Position numbers and translations under genes: made by a program
Shown here: in pieces, positions 13,487 through 21,139 of the stretch
Layout of the letters: every line of letters starts with the position of its first letter
Position numbering within the stretch: position 1 is the first letter of the stretch
Assembly (NCBI GenBank): GCA_048394785.1
Contig: DBFJGL010000104.1
Location: 1-27,828, forward strand
DNA from: DBFJGL01 sp048394785
Lineage (GTDB): Bacteria > Bacillota > Clostridia > Christensenellales > CAG-917
DNA length: 27,828 nucleotides
Direction: 5' to 3'
Notes under the pieces: generated by a model
The model's input: the letters and a program-made list of their open reading frames with translations, nothing else
Databases searched by the model: none
What the model was told of the DNA's origin: nothing

Positions 13487-15808
13487 TTATTTATTATCTT
13501 TTCCGCCGATTTTAATCGCAGATTTTTTGCTCGGCAGTTTTATTATGCCCTTTGCTTTCAACACTCCGACCGTAATTCCGATTGCAAGCGCAAGCACGAT
13601 TGCGATAAGCGCCGCCCACCAATTCCAAGTTATGAAAGTCCCGAGCCAGAACACAAACAGCGAAACTGCGTACGCCGTACCCATCCAAAACGCAATCGCC
13701 TGCCACAGGTGCTTTTTTGCGGTTTTGGCGTCAGTACCCTGTCCGAGTTCTCCCTTGGCCGCGCCCACCGCCGCCATACACGGTACGCTGAGCAGATTGA
13801 ATGTCATAAACGCGAACATGGCGGGTATTGCGACGTTCACTTCGCCGAGCATACCGCCTATTCCGAGCAGTATGCCGCCGAGCGCGGTACTTCCGAGTTC
13901 TCCGGGAGCCACGTCCAGCGCGTCGCCCTCGATGCCGGCATATACGCCCATAGTGGATACAACCATTTCCTTTGCAATGAGTCCCGTTGCGCACGCCACC
14001 ACGAAGAACCAGCCGTTATCCCCCATTCCGAAGCCGAGCGGAACGAATATCCATCTGACGAAACTGCCTATGTTTTCAAGTATGCTGTATGTTCCCTCCG
14101 CGTTTTGAAGCGCGGGGATAAACTCCCATCTGAAAGAGAAATTCATAAGGAACCAAAGCACTATCGTGGACGCGAGAATTATCGTTCCCGCACGGTACAG
14201 ATAATGTTTTAATTTATCCCATATCCTGACGCCCACGTTTTTGGGCTGAGGCATATGATATGCAGGGAGCTCCATTATAAACGGCGGCGTATCGCCTTTT
14301 ACTATTGTCTTTTTCAGAAAGATTGCCGCGACTATTGCCACAACTATTCCTATTATGTACATACTTGCGGCAATGCCCGTAGCGTTCAGCTGAGAATACG
14401 CCCCTGCAAACACGCCCGCAAACGCCGCCCATATAGGCAGTTTCGCGCCGCAGGACATAAACGGGGTTACCATAATAGTACGCCTGCGCTCCGCTTCGTT
14501 TTCAAGCGTTCTCGTTGCCATAATGCCGGGGACCGCACAGCCGAAGCACATAAGAAGCGGCATAAACGCCTTGCCCGACAGTCCGAACCGACGGAATGCC
14601 CTGTCCATTATGAACGCCACTCGCGCCATATATCCGCTGTCTTCGAGGATTGCGATAAAGAAAAACAGCGTGAGTATCTGCGGCAAAAAGCTGAGCACCG
14701 CGAACAGTCCCGAGAAAATGCCGTCTGCGACAAGACTCGTATACCACATGCCGTCAGGCATCGCGCCTCTCAGCGCGCCGTCGATAAGTCCCGTCAATTC
14801 GTCCATACAGTTGAACAATATGGTTCCGGGTGCCGCAACAGTGTTTTCGGGAGCTATTACGGGAATATCCCATTCCAACCCCGCCGCGCCGAGAATGGAA
14901 GACAAAAACAGGAAGTTTTCGCTGAATACGCAGTGGAACACCGCAAGCATCGCCAACAGAAAAATGGGTATTCCCCACACTCTGTGCGTGAGTACTCTAT
15001 CGATTTTATCGCTTTTACTCAGTCCGTTTTGTCCCTTCTTTTTTATGTGTTTGGTAAAGTTCGCACTTATGAATTTATATCTTTCGTCGGCAACGATACC
15101 CTCGTAATCACCCTCGAAAAATCCCGTGTCGACGCCTTCTTTAAGCGCGGATACTCTCGCCGCGATTTCGGGATAAGCGGCGACTTCGAGTTCGTCCGCC
15201 TCCAACATCTTGACGGCGTGAAACACCTTGTCCGAAACGTCCGCGTCGGCATATAAGACGTAAACGTCCCTGTAAAGCGCGGCGTACTCGCCCTTGCTCA
15301 AAGGAGTAAACCCCTGTCGCTTTGACTTAGCCGTGCGGTATGCGATGTCCATAAGATTGGATATTCCGCGGTCTTTCAGCGCGCTTATCTCCACGCAAGG
15401 CACTCCGAGTTCCTTTTCCAGCCCGGACACGCTGATAACGTCTCCGTTTTTCTCCACGACGTCAATCATATTCAGCGCGACTACCACAGGCGTATCCGCT
15501 TCGAGCAGCTGCGTCGTAAGGTAGAGATTGCGCTCCAAGTTGGTTGCGTCCACGATGTTGATTATACAATCCGGCTTTTCGTCGAGAAGATAATTTCTCG
15601 CCACCACCTCCTCGGGAGTGTACGGCGACAGAGAATATATGCCGGGAAGGTCGACGATGTCCGCCTGTTCCGGCAACTTTTTATATCGTCCTTCTTTCTT
15701 ATCCACCGTCACGCCCGGCCAGTTTCCGACGTGCGCCGTCGAACCTGTCAGCGCATTGAAAAGCGTGGTTTTTCCGCTGTTCGGATTGCCTGCAAGCGCA
15801 AATTTCAT
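13487..15808 (-). CDS. feoB: Ferrous iron transport protein B
   Basis: Seen: 773 residues. The N-terminal G domain has G1 Gly-Asn-Pro-Asn-Ser-Gly-Lys-Thr (7-14), the switch region Asn-Trp-Pro-Gly-Val-Thr-Val (29-35), G3 Asp-Leu-Pro-Gly (53-56) and G4 Asn-Met-Ile-Asp (113-116), and a Ser-Ala-Leu-Lys G5 follows. The insertion helical domain runs to about 270, and the polytopic membrane part with two Gate repeats follows to the end. Known: FeoB takes up Fe2+ across the inner membrane under GTP control, mainly in anaerobic conditions. The ATG overlaps the feoA1 stop as ATGA (15805-15808), so translation is coupled. All key G-box residues are present. The gene sits in a complete feoA-feoA-feoB-small peptide cluster. 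Confidence 0.97.
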   Translation of the reverse strand: MKFALAGNPNSGKTTLFNALTGSTAHVGNWPGVTVDKKEGRYKKLPEQADIVDLPGIYSLSPYTPEEVVARNYLLDEKPDCIINIVDATNLERNLYLTTQLLEADTPVVVALNMIDVVEKNGDVISVSGLEKELGVPCVEISALKDRGISNLMDIAYRTAKSKRQGFTPLSKGEYAALYRDVYVLYADADVSDKVFHAVKMLEADELEVAAYPEIAARVSALKEGVDTGFFEGDYEGIVADERYKFISANFTKHIKKKGQNGLSKSDKIDRVLTHRVWGIPIFLLAMLAVFHCVFSENFLFLSSILGAAGLEWDIPVIAPENTVAAPGTILFNCMDELTGLIDGALRGAMPDGMWYTSLVADGIFSGLFAVLSFLPQILTLFFFIAILEDSGYMARVAFIMDRAFRRFGLSGKAFMPLLMCFGCAVPGIMATRTLENEAERRRTIMVTPFMSCGAKLPIWAAFAGVFAGAYSQLNATGIAASMYIIGIVVAIVAAIFLKKTIVKGDTPPFIMELPAYHMPQPKNVGVRIWDKLKHYLYRAGTIILASTIVLWFLMNFSFRWEFIPALQNAEGTYSILENIGSFVRWIFVPLGFGMGDNGWFFVVACATGLIAKEMVVSTMGVYAGIEGDALDVAPGELGSTALGGILLGIGGMLGEVNVAIPAMFAFMTFNLLSVPCMAAVGAAKGELGQGTDAKTAKKHLWQAIAFWMGTAYAVSLFVFWLGTFITWNWWAALIAIVLALAIGITVGVLKAKGIIKLPSKKSAIKIGGKDNK

Positions 15809-16044
15809 ACTTCCGCCTCCATAACCACAGCCTCCGCCTCGCTCTTGCGCAAGGTGAGTTCGTAGCCCCTCAGCGTAACCTCGATGGGGTCTCCGAGCGG
15901 CGCGACTTTTCGCATTGTAACCTGCGCGCCGGGCGTCACGCCCATATCGAACAGCCTTCTGCGAATTTTCCCGTCCGCGCCGAGCGAAACGACAACGCCC
16001 CTCTCTCCCGGCACGAAATCTTTAAGACATTTTCTCATACACAA
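15805..16044 (-). CDS. feoA: FeoA domain protein (second copy, adjacent to feoB)
   Basis: Seen: 79 residues of SH3-like FeoA fold: Pro-Gly-Glu-Arg-Gly-Val-Val-Val near 12-19, Arg-Arg-Arg-Leu-Phe-Asp-Met-Gly-Val-Thr-Pro-Gly (28-39), and the Ala-Pro-Leu-Gly-Asp-Pro-Ile turn followed by Gly-Tyr-Glu-Leu-Thr-Leu-Arg. Known: FeoA is a small cytoplasmic protein needed for full FeoB transport, probably by contacting it. It starts 5 nt after the other feoA and overlaps feoB by 4 nt. Of the two copies it is the closer match to the classical FeoA pattern. Confidence 0.95.
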   Translation of the reverse strand: MCMRKCLKDFVPGERGVVVSLGADGKIRRRLFDMGVTPGAQVTMRKVAPLGDPIEVTLRGYELTLRKSEAEAVVMEAEV

Positions 16045-16049
16045 CTCCT

Positions 16050-16262
16050 TTATGCGACGTTGATTTTCATCGCAAGCGCACGGTTCAGCGCAATTCTGCT
16101 GTCCTTGACTTTGAGTATCATATCGCCGTTGCTGTCGAATAACGACATGACCGAAGTACCCACCGTAAGCCCGAGATTTTGCAAATGCCGCAAAACTTTT
16201 TCGTCCGCATTGATTTTCGTGATTGTTACCGCCTTACCGTAAGGTGCAAACGCAAGTGCCAT
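16050..16262 (-). CDS. feoA: FeoA domain protein (first gene of the feo operon)
   Basis: Seen: 70 residues with GGAGG 5 nt before the ATG. It has the FeoA core: Val-Thr-Ile-Thr-Lys-Ile-Asn-Ala (12-19), Arg-His-Leu-Gln-Asn-Leu-Gly-Leu-Thr-Val-Gly (25-35), then Ser-Arg-Ile-Ala-Leu-Asn-Arg-Ala-Leu-Ala at 54-63. It is shorter than its neighbour and lacks the Gly-Asp-Pro-Ile turn. Known: paired FeoA genes before feoB are common in Clostridia; why two are needed is not settled. It is preceded by a long structured leader and a consensus promoter, so its translation may be a control point for the operon. Confidence 0.93.
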   Translation of the reverse strand: MALAFAPYGKAVTITKINADEKVLRHLQNLGLTVGTSVMSLFDSNGDMILKVKDSRIALNRALAMKINVA

Positions 16263-16520
16263 ACTGCCTCCGAGTTTATTTATATTTTTTTCTTTTTTAT
16301 CTCTGCGATATTTATTCCGCCGCTCGTCGTCTTTTCCGAGCTCCGCTCCTCACAAGTTCGCCACAGCGAACTTGTGGGCTTTAATTTAAGCGGACTTACC
16401 GCTCGTTTAATTTATCCTCAACTCCGTAAACGTTTCTCCGACGTTTATCCGCGCCTGTTTTCGCGATGGTTCGCAATGGCGAACTTATGGGGTTTTATAA
16501 AAGAGTTTCTCAACTCTTAC
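16263..16520 (-). promoter_or_regulatory. Long hairpin-rich 5' leader of the feo operon
   Basis: About 258 nt separate the predicted transcription start from the first feoA. Stems in transcript order: AAGAGTT/AACTCTT (GAGA loop, next to the start, followed by TTTTATAAAA), GTTCGC/GCGAAC (16484-16469), TAAACGT/ACGTTTA, AGCGG/CCGCT, and a perfect 10-bp CACAAGTTCG/CGAACTTGTG (16376-16351). A purine-rich single-stranded stretch precedes the RBS. The second stem's left arm AAGTTCGCCA can instead pair perfectly over 10 bp with TGGCGAACTT in the last stem. I recognise no known riboswitch consensus. Confidence 0.6.
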
Positions 16521-16526
16521 GCCATT

Positions 16527-16555
16527 ATATTATGTCGGATTTGCGAATATGTCAA
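16527..16555 (-). promoter_or_regulatory. Promoter of the feo operon
   Basis: Leftward: perfect -35 TTGACA (16555-16550), 17-nt spacer, -10 TAATAT (16532-16527). The -35 lies inside the inverted repeat at 16541-16566. Confidence 0.8.
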
Positions 16556-16566
16556 GCAGTTCGCAA
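16541..16566. promoter_or_regulatory. Candidate operator over the feo -35
   Basis: Perfect inverted repeat TTGCGAA-N12-TTCGCAA (arms 16541-16547, 16560-16566) that brackets the -35 hexamer. Position suggests a repressor site, presumably iron-responsive. It does not look like a standard Fur or DtxR box. Confidence 0.5.
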
Positions 16567-16569
16567 TAA

Positions 16570-16654
16570 CTAACTCGAAAATTTTTATATACGTATTTTC
16601 GCAAACGCTCCGCGTGCGCGGCGAGTTAGGCATATAAATTATAATTCAGCCTAA
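16570..16654. repeat. Further inverted repeats upstream of the feo promoter
   Basis: CTAACTCG (16570-16577) pairs with CGAGTTAG (16622-16629), and TTAGGC (16626-16631) pairs with GCCTAA (16649-16654) across 17 AT-rich nt. TTAGG half-sites recall DtxR/IdeR boxes, but the wide spacing does not fit them. They could also form RNA structure after the 68-residue frame. Confidence 0.45.
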
Positions 16655-16678
16655 TATTACGTTTTAATGAAATCGCCC

Positions 16679-16885
16679 CTAACTTCTCAACGCCTTTATT
16701 GCGGAGCACACTATTTTATCCGCGGATAAAACAAACGCAAGACGGCGTTTGCGCGCTCGCATTTGCGAGTCGTAATTTTCCTCTCGCCTGTCCGAACCCG
16801 ACGCACACAGGTTTCGCAATCCGTCGCAGGTAGGAATAAAGTTGAAAATGCCCGTGTTAATCTCCGCTCTTTCGCTGAAATACAT
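16679..16885 (-). CDS. Doubtful hypothetical 68-residue frame
   Basis: Seen: 68 codons from ATG 16885 with AGGGGG about 5 nt upstream. The product has a neutral N-terminal third, then a basic middle (Arg-Ala-Arg-Lys-Arg-Arg at 43-48), three scattered Cys and no recognised domain, signal or membrane helix. It stands alone between the V-ATPase operon and the feo promoter, with no clear promoter of its own. The ribosome binding site is the only positive sign; chance is a fair alternative. Confidence 0.3.
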   Translation of the reverse strand: MYFSERAEINTGIFNFIPTCDGLRNLCASGSDRREENYDSQMRARKRRLAFVLSADKIVCSAIKALRS

Positions 16886-16910
16886 AACTTCCCCCTATGT
16901 ATTGTATAGT

Positions 16911-16926
16911 AAAAGCCTCGGCTTTT
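16911..16926 (-). terminator. Weak terminator-like hairpin downstream of the V-ATPase operon
   Basis: AAAAGC-CGAG-GCTTTT, a 6-bp stem without a long T-run, 113 nt past the subunit D stop. Two more structures lie between: GCTTGGC/GCCGAGC (17039-17019), which starts at the last base of the stop codon, and the palindrome CGTCCGGACG (16970-16979). Together they may form the operon's 3' end. Confidence 0.35.
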
Positions 16927-17038
16927 GTTATTTCAAAGTTGGATAATTTCGTTGCGCTTGCAGTCATATCGTCCGGACGGACTGTATTGCATTTGCGCGA
17001 CATATATCCTCACAGTCCGCTCGGCAAAAACCGCCAAG

Positions 17039-17671
17039 CTACTGCCTGCTTTCAATCATAGACTTGACTTTCATAAGTCGAATTGTCGCGCTGCGCTCGT
17101 TTTCGTCAAGTTTCATCGTAATATACTTTATGGTTTCTTCGAGCTGCGGAATCATAACGTATTCGAGCGCGTTCACCCTGCGGCGGTTCTTTTCTATTTC
17201 GTCCGCAAGCATATTACAGGTTTTTTCCACCTCGGCAAGTTTGAGGAGTTTGGGAAGAAGTCCCGACAGCGCGGCTATGGAGTCGTCGAGCTCGGCAGTC
17301 ACGCTCGCAAACGAATAAGGATAAAGTTCTCCGCATCCTCCCTCGCTCACTTCGAGCACGGGAACGTTTACGCTCATCACGTTTTTGGAGGAGGTTTTCA
17401 GCTCGGCTTTCACGCCGGGCAGGGATATTGCCTCCTCGATGACGTAATCGTCGGATACGGCGCGCGCAAGCATAAAGCCTTTGAGCGCGTCGGCAAGTTC
17501 CTGCTCGACCTCCTCTCTCAGCCTCTTGTTCTCGCGGATATAAAGCATAAACTGCCTTATCATCTCGTCGGACTTATCCTTTAACAGCTTGTGTCCCCTC
17601 GTTGCGGTTTTGAGCCTCGTTTTGAGCCTTCGCAACTCCATTCGGGTGGGATTTACGTTAAGCTTAGCCAT
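17039..17671 (-). CDS. ntpD: V-type ATPase subunit D (central rotor stalk)
   Basis: Seen: 210 residues opening Met-Ala-Lys-Leu-Asn-Val-Asn-Pro-Thr-Arg-Met-Glu-Leu, the family start, with GAGGTG before the ATG. Long N- and C-terminal helices form the coiled-coil axle (about 8-75 and 140-205), with a less regular middle. Known: subunit D is the rotating shaft inside the A3B3 head, coupling ATP hydrolysis to ion movement. It begins 10 nt after subunit B and is the last gene of the operon. Length is normal. Confidence 0.96.
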   Translation of the reverse strand: MAKLNVNPTRMELRRLKTRLKTATRGHKLLKDKSDEMIRQFMLYIRENKRLREEVEQELADALKGFMLARAVSDDYVIEEAISLPGVKAELKTSSKNVMSVNVPVLEVSEGGCGELYPYSFASVTAELDDSIAALSGLLPKLLKLAEVEKTCNMLADEIEKNRRRVNALEYVMIPQLEETIKYITMKLDENERSATIRLMKVKSMIESRQ

Positions 17672-17681
17672 AACACCTCGT

Positions 17682-19052
17682 CTACTGTTTGAGATACTTA
17701 TCCAGATACTCGTCGCGTATACGTTTCAGTTCGCCGCGCGGAAGCAACGACAGCAGCTCCCAACCGAGATTGAGAGTTTCCTCTATGCTTCTGTTTGTGT
17801 TGAACCCCTGCGACACATATCTCTTTTCAAACTCGTCGGCGAATTTCGCAAACTTTTTGTCAACTTCCGTAAGGGCGGCGTCGCCGAGAATGGAGCTGAG
17901 TTCCTTGGCTTCCTTACCCTGCGCATACGCGCTGAACAGCTGGTTCATCGTGTCGGCGTGGTCCTCGCGCGTCTTGTTTCTGCCTATGCCCTTATCCTTC
18001 AATCGCGACAGGGACGGCAACACGTCTATGGGAGGCGAAAAGCCCTTTTTATGCAGTTCGCGCGACAGTATAATCTGCCCTTCCGTGATATAGCCCGTAA
18101 GGTCGGGAATGGGGTGCGTCTTGTCGTCCTCGGGCATTGTCAGAATGGGAATTTGCGTTATCGAACCCTTCTTGCCGACAATTCTTCCCGCGCGTTCGTA
18201 CATCGTGGCAAGGTCGGTATAAAGATAACCGGGATAGCCTCTGCGCCCGGGCACTTCCTTTCTTGCCGCGGACACCTCGCGCAAAGCTTCGGCGTAATTG
18301 GTTATATCCGTCGTAATGACGAGTACGTGCATATCCTTTTCGTACGCAAGATACTCCGCCGCGGTCAATGCCATTCTCGGAGTGGAAATACGTTCGACAG
18401 CCGGGTCGTTGGCAAGGTTTATAAACATAACCGCGCGCTCGATTGCGCCCGTTTTTCTGAAATCGGAAATAAAGAAATCCGCTTCTTCGAACGTTATTCC
18501 GACAGCCGCGAACACAACCGCGAATTTACTGTCCGAGCCTATGACCTTTGCCTGTCTTGCAATCTGCGCCGCGAGTTCCGCGTGCGGCATACCCGACATT
18601 GAAAACACGGGCAGTTTCTGTCCTCTGACCAGCGTATTGAGTCCGTCAATCGCGCTTATACCCGTCTGAATGAACTCGTTGGGATAATCGCGCGCAACGG
18701 GATTTATGGGCTGACCGTTGATGTCCATTTTCTTTTCCGGGATAATGGGCGCGCCGCCGTCGCGGGGTCTGCCCATACCGTCGAAAACTCTGCCCAGCAT
18801 CTCCTCCGACACGGCAAGCTCAATGCCGCGCCCGAGAAAGCGCGCCTTTGACGTCGCCATTTTTATGCCCTGCGAGGGCTCGAACAGCTGAACCAACGCC
18901 TTATCGCGGTTAATTTCCAGCACTTTGCCGCTTCTGACTTCGCCGTTTTCCTGTCTTATCTCCACCAACTCGTCGTATTTGACGCCCTCGACGCCCTCGA
19001 CGAGCATAAGCGGTCCGACAATTTCTCTTATGGTCTTATACTCTTTAAGCAT
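17682..19052 (-). CDS. ntpB: V-type ATPase subunit B (non-catalytic)
   Basis: Seen: 456 residues from ATG 19052, with GGAGGAG 4 nt upstream. An earlier in-frame start at 19079 adds nine residues inside subunit A and was rejected. It carries the beta-barrel N-domain (to about 70), the nucleotide-binding domain with the degenerate P-loop region Ser-Gly-Met-Pro-His-Ala-Glu-Leu typical of B subunits, and Pro-Gly-Arg-Arg-Gly-Tyr-Pro-Gly-Tyr-Leu-Tyr-Thr-Asp-Leu. Known: B alternates with A in the hexameric head and contributes to the nucleotide sites without hydrolysing ATP itself. It overlaps the end of subunit A by 8 nt. Confidence 0.97.
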   Translation of the reverse strand: MLKEYKTIREIVGPLMLVEGVEGVKYDELVEIRQENGEVRSGKVLEINRDKALVQLFEPSQGIKMATSKARFLGRGIELAVSEEMLGRVFDGMGRPRDGGAPIIPEKKMDINGQPINPVARDYPNEFIQTGISAIDGLNTLVRGQKLPVFSMSGMPHAELAAQIARQAKVIGSDSKFAVVFAAVGITFEEADFFISDFRKTGAIERAVMFINLANDPAVERISTPRMALTAAEYLAYEKDMHVLVITTDITNYAEALREVSAARKEVPGRRGYPGYLYTDLATMYERAGRIVGKKGSITQIPILTMPEDDKTHPIPDLTGYITEGQIILSRELHKKGFSPPIDVLPSLSRLKDKGIGRNKTREDHADTMNQLFSAYAQGKEAKELSSILGDAALTEVDKKFAKFADEFEKRYVSQGFNTNRSIEETLNLGWELLSLLPRGELKRIRDEYLDKYLKQ

Positions 19053-20814
19053 TTGCTCCTCCTTCGCCGGACAGCGCAAATATTTCTTTCTTTATTTCAG
19101 CAAGAATATCGTCAAACTTATCGGCCTGCTCCTCGGGTATATACTTTGCTCTGCCTATGCTGTCTCGCACGCCAAGCTCCATAATATCCTCGATGTCCAC
19201 GTTTTTCGCAAGCGCATCCGCGCCCAAGCGGTTGAATTCCAATATGAGTTTCAACATAGCCTGCTGTTTTGAAAGCGACGCGTACGTGTCTGTTTCGTGG
19301 AAAGCGTTTTGATGCAGATAGTCCTCTCTTATTGACTTTGCCGTTTCCATTGTAAGTCTGTCCGCAGGCGACAGCGCGTCCATACCGACAAGCCTTACGA
19401 TTTCGTCGAGCGCAGCCTCCTCCTGCAAAATTCTCATTGCGTCCGCTCTCAGCTTAATCCACTCGTCGCCGACGTTATCCGAATACCAATCCGCGAGTCT
19501 GTCCGCATAAAGCGAATAACTCGTCAGCCAATCCACCGCAGGGAAATGACGCTTGTACGCAAGCGAAGCGGACAGTCCCCAGAACACCTTTACTATTCTG
19601 AGCGTTGCCTGAGATACGGGTTCGCTGAGGTCGCCGCCGGGAGGAGAAACCGCGCCTATCGCGGTAATCGCGCCGCGCGCGTCGGAGTTTCCGAGCACCT
19701 TGACGACGCCCGCCCTCTCGTAAAACTCCGCAAGACGGGAGCTGAGATACGCGGGATACCCTTCTTCGCCGGGCATTTCTTCCAAACGTCCGCTCATTTC
19801 TCTCAACGCCTCCGCCCAACGCGAAGTGGAGTCCGCCATAATTGCCACAGAGTATCCCATATCGCGGAAATACTCGGCAATGGTAATGCCCGTGTAAATA
19901 GATGCTTCGCGCGCCGCAACCGGCATATCCGAAGTGTTGGCTATAAGCACCGTACGTTTCATAAGCGGCTGTCCGCTTCTCGGGTCGGTGAGTTCGGGAA
20001 ACTCGTTCAAAACGTCCGTCATCTCGTTGCCGCGCTCTCCGCAGCCGACGTACACGATAATATCCGCGTCCGCCCACTTCGCAAGCTGATGCTGAACTAC
20101 GGTTTTACCGCTTCCGAACGGTCCGGGCACCGCCGCGACGCCGCCCTTTGCAATGGGGAAAAGCGTATCGATGACGCGCTGTCCCGTGACAAGCGGCTCG
20201 ACGGGAGCAAGTTTCTCTTTATAAGGTCTGCCCTTTCTGACCGGCCATTTCTGCAACATCGTGAGTTCTCTGACTCCGTTTTCGGTTTCCACCGTCGCAA
20301 TGACCTCGTCTATATTGAAAGAGCCCTTTTTCAGTTCTTTAAGTGTACCGTTCACGCCGTACGGCACCATAATTCTGTGTTCTATGAGTACGTTTTCGCG
20401 CACGACTCCGAGCACGTCACCCGCGCCGACGACGCTTCCGACCGACGCTCTCGGCTCAAACTCCCACTTCTTTTCGTGGTCGACGGCGGGCACGTAAACG
20501 CCTCGGGCAATTCTGTCTCCCGCGACTTCTCTCAACTTGGAAAGCGGTCTTTGAATACCGTCGAATATACCCTCGATAAGTCCGGGAGCGAGTTCGACGG
20601 ACAGCGGCGCGCCCGTAGTATATACGTTTTCGCCCGGTCCCAAGCCGCTCGTTTCCTCGTACACCTGAATGGACGCAAGGTCGCCTCTCAGCTCGATTAT
20701 TTCGCCGATAAGCTGTTTTTCGCTGACTCGAACAACGTCGTACATCTTGCTGTCCGCCATACCTTTTGCAATAATCAGCGGTCCCGACACCTTGACAATC
20801 TTACCTGTTTGCAT
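19045..20814 (-). CDS. ntpA: V-type ATPase subunit A (catalytic)
   Basis: Seen: 589 residues from ATG 20814, with AGAGAGGA upstream; a TTG six codons earlier is less likely. It has the N-terminal barrel, the A-specific non-homologous insert (about 110-190), Walker A Gly-Pro-Phe-Gly-Ser-Gly-Lys-Thr (231-238), the catalytic Gly-Glu-Arg-Gly-Asn-Glu region at 259-264, and a Ser-Thr-Ser-Arg-Trp-Ala-Glu-Ala-Leu-Arg motif. Known: this subunit hydrolyses or synthesises ATP in the A3B3 head. It overlaps subunit F by 14 nt. All catalytic residues are intact. Confidence 0.97.
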   Translation of the reverse strand: MQTGKIVKVSGPLIIAKGMADSKMYDVVRVSEKQLIGEIIELRGDLASIQVYEETSGLGPGENVYTTGAPLSVELAPGLIEGIFDGIQRPLSKLREVAGDRIARGVYVPAVDHEKKWEFEPRASVGSVVGAGDVLGVVRENVLIEHRIMVPYGVNGTLKELKKGSFNIDEVIATVETENGVRELTMLQKWPVRKGRPYKEKLAPVEPLVTGQRVIDTLFPIAKGGVAAVPGPFGSGKTVVQHQLAKWADADIIVYVGCGERGNEMTDVLNEFPELTDPRSGQPLMKRTVLIANTSDMPVAAREASIYTGITIAEYFRDMGYSVAIMADSTSRWAEALREMSGRLEEMPGEEGYPAYLSSRLAEFYERAGVVKVLGNSDARGAITAIGAVSPPGGDLSEPVSQATLRIVKVFWGLSASLAYKRHFPAVDWLTSYSLYADRLADWYSDNVGDEWIKLRADAMRILQEEAALDEIVRLVGMDALSPADRLTMETAKSIREDYLHQNAFHETDTYASLSKQQAMLKLILEFNRLGADALAKNVDIEDIMELGVRDSIGRAKYIPEEQADKFDDILAEIKKEIFALSGEGGANA

Positions 20815-21139
20815 TTTCGTCCTCTCTGTCAAATAAAATATCCGCGCCGATCGCCTTTTCCACGTCGCTTTTTATGCCCTGCAATCCGAACCCGGTATAA
20901 CCTTCGGCGGACGGTATGGGCACGACGATGGGATAAGGCCGCGCCTTATAACGCTTCAAAAGCGTTTCTGTCTGTTTTGCAATCTGTTCGGTGACAAATA
21001 TGACCGAATAGGAACGCGCGCACCGTTTGAGAGTATCGTTGGCAGCATCTTCTCCGTCGGCGGGGAACACGTCGAGCCCTATGGCTTTGAACGCCAACAC
21101 CGAATCTTTATCTCCGATAACCGCAATTCCGTCACGCAT
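20801..21139 (-). CDS. ntpG: V-type ATPase subunit F (NtpG equivalent)
   Basis: Seen: 112 residues opening Met-Arg-Asp-Gly-Ile-Ala-Val-Ile-Gly-Asp-Lys-Asp-Ser-Val, then Phe-Lys-Ala-Ile-Gly-Leu-Asp, the Rossmann-like start of the family, and a Val-Ile-Phe-Val-Thr-Glu segment near 46-51. A GTG three codons earlier (21148) is a possible start but sits too close to the AAAGGA motif. Known: subunit F binds the D shaft and modulates rotation. It overlaps the subunit C end by 8 nt and the subunit A start by 14 nt. Confidence 0.93.
   Translation of the reverse strand: MRDGIAVIGDKDSVLAFKAIGLDVFPADGEDAANDTLKRCARSYSVIFVTEQIAKQTETLLKRYKARPYPIVVPIPSAEGYTGFGLQGIKSDVEKAIGADILFDREDENANR

Noticed and set aside
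13058..14212. Long rightward open frame (384 codons) opposite the feoB 3' half
   Set aside because: Arg/His/Cys-rich composition typical of an antisense shadow; it runs over the feo peptide and feoB, both of which have strong family motifs on the other strand.
14255..15256. Rightward open frame of 333 codons opposite feoB
   Set aside because: Shadow of feoB with His/Arg-rich, non-protein-like composition.
19546..20994. Rightward open frame of 482 codons opposite V-ATPase subunit A
   Set aside because: Antisense of a highly conserved catalytic gene, Arg/His-rich, no RBS and no recognisable domain.
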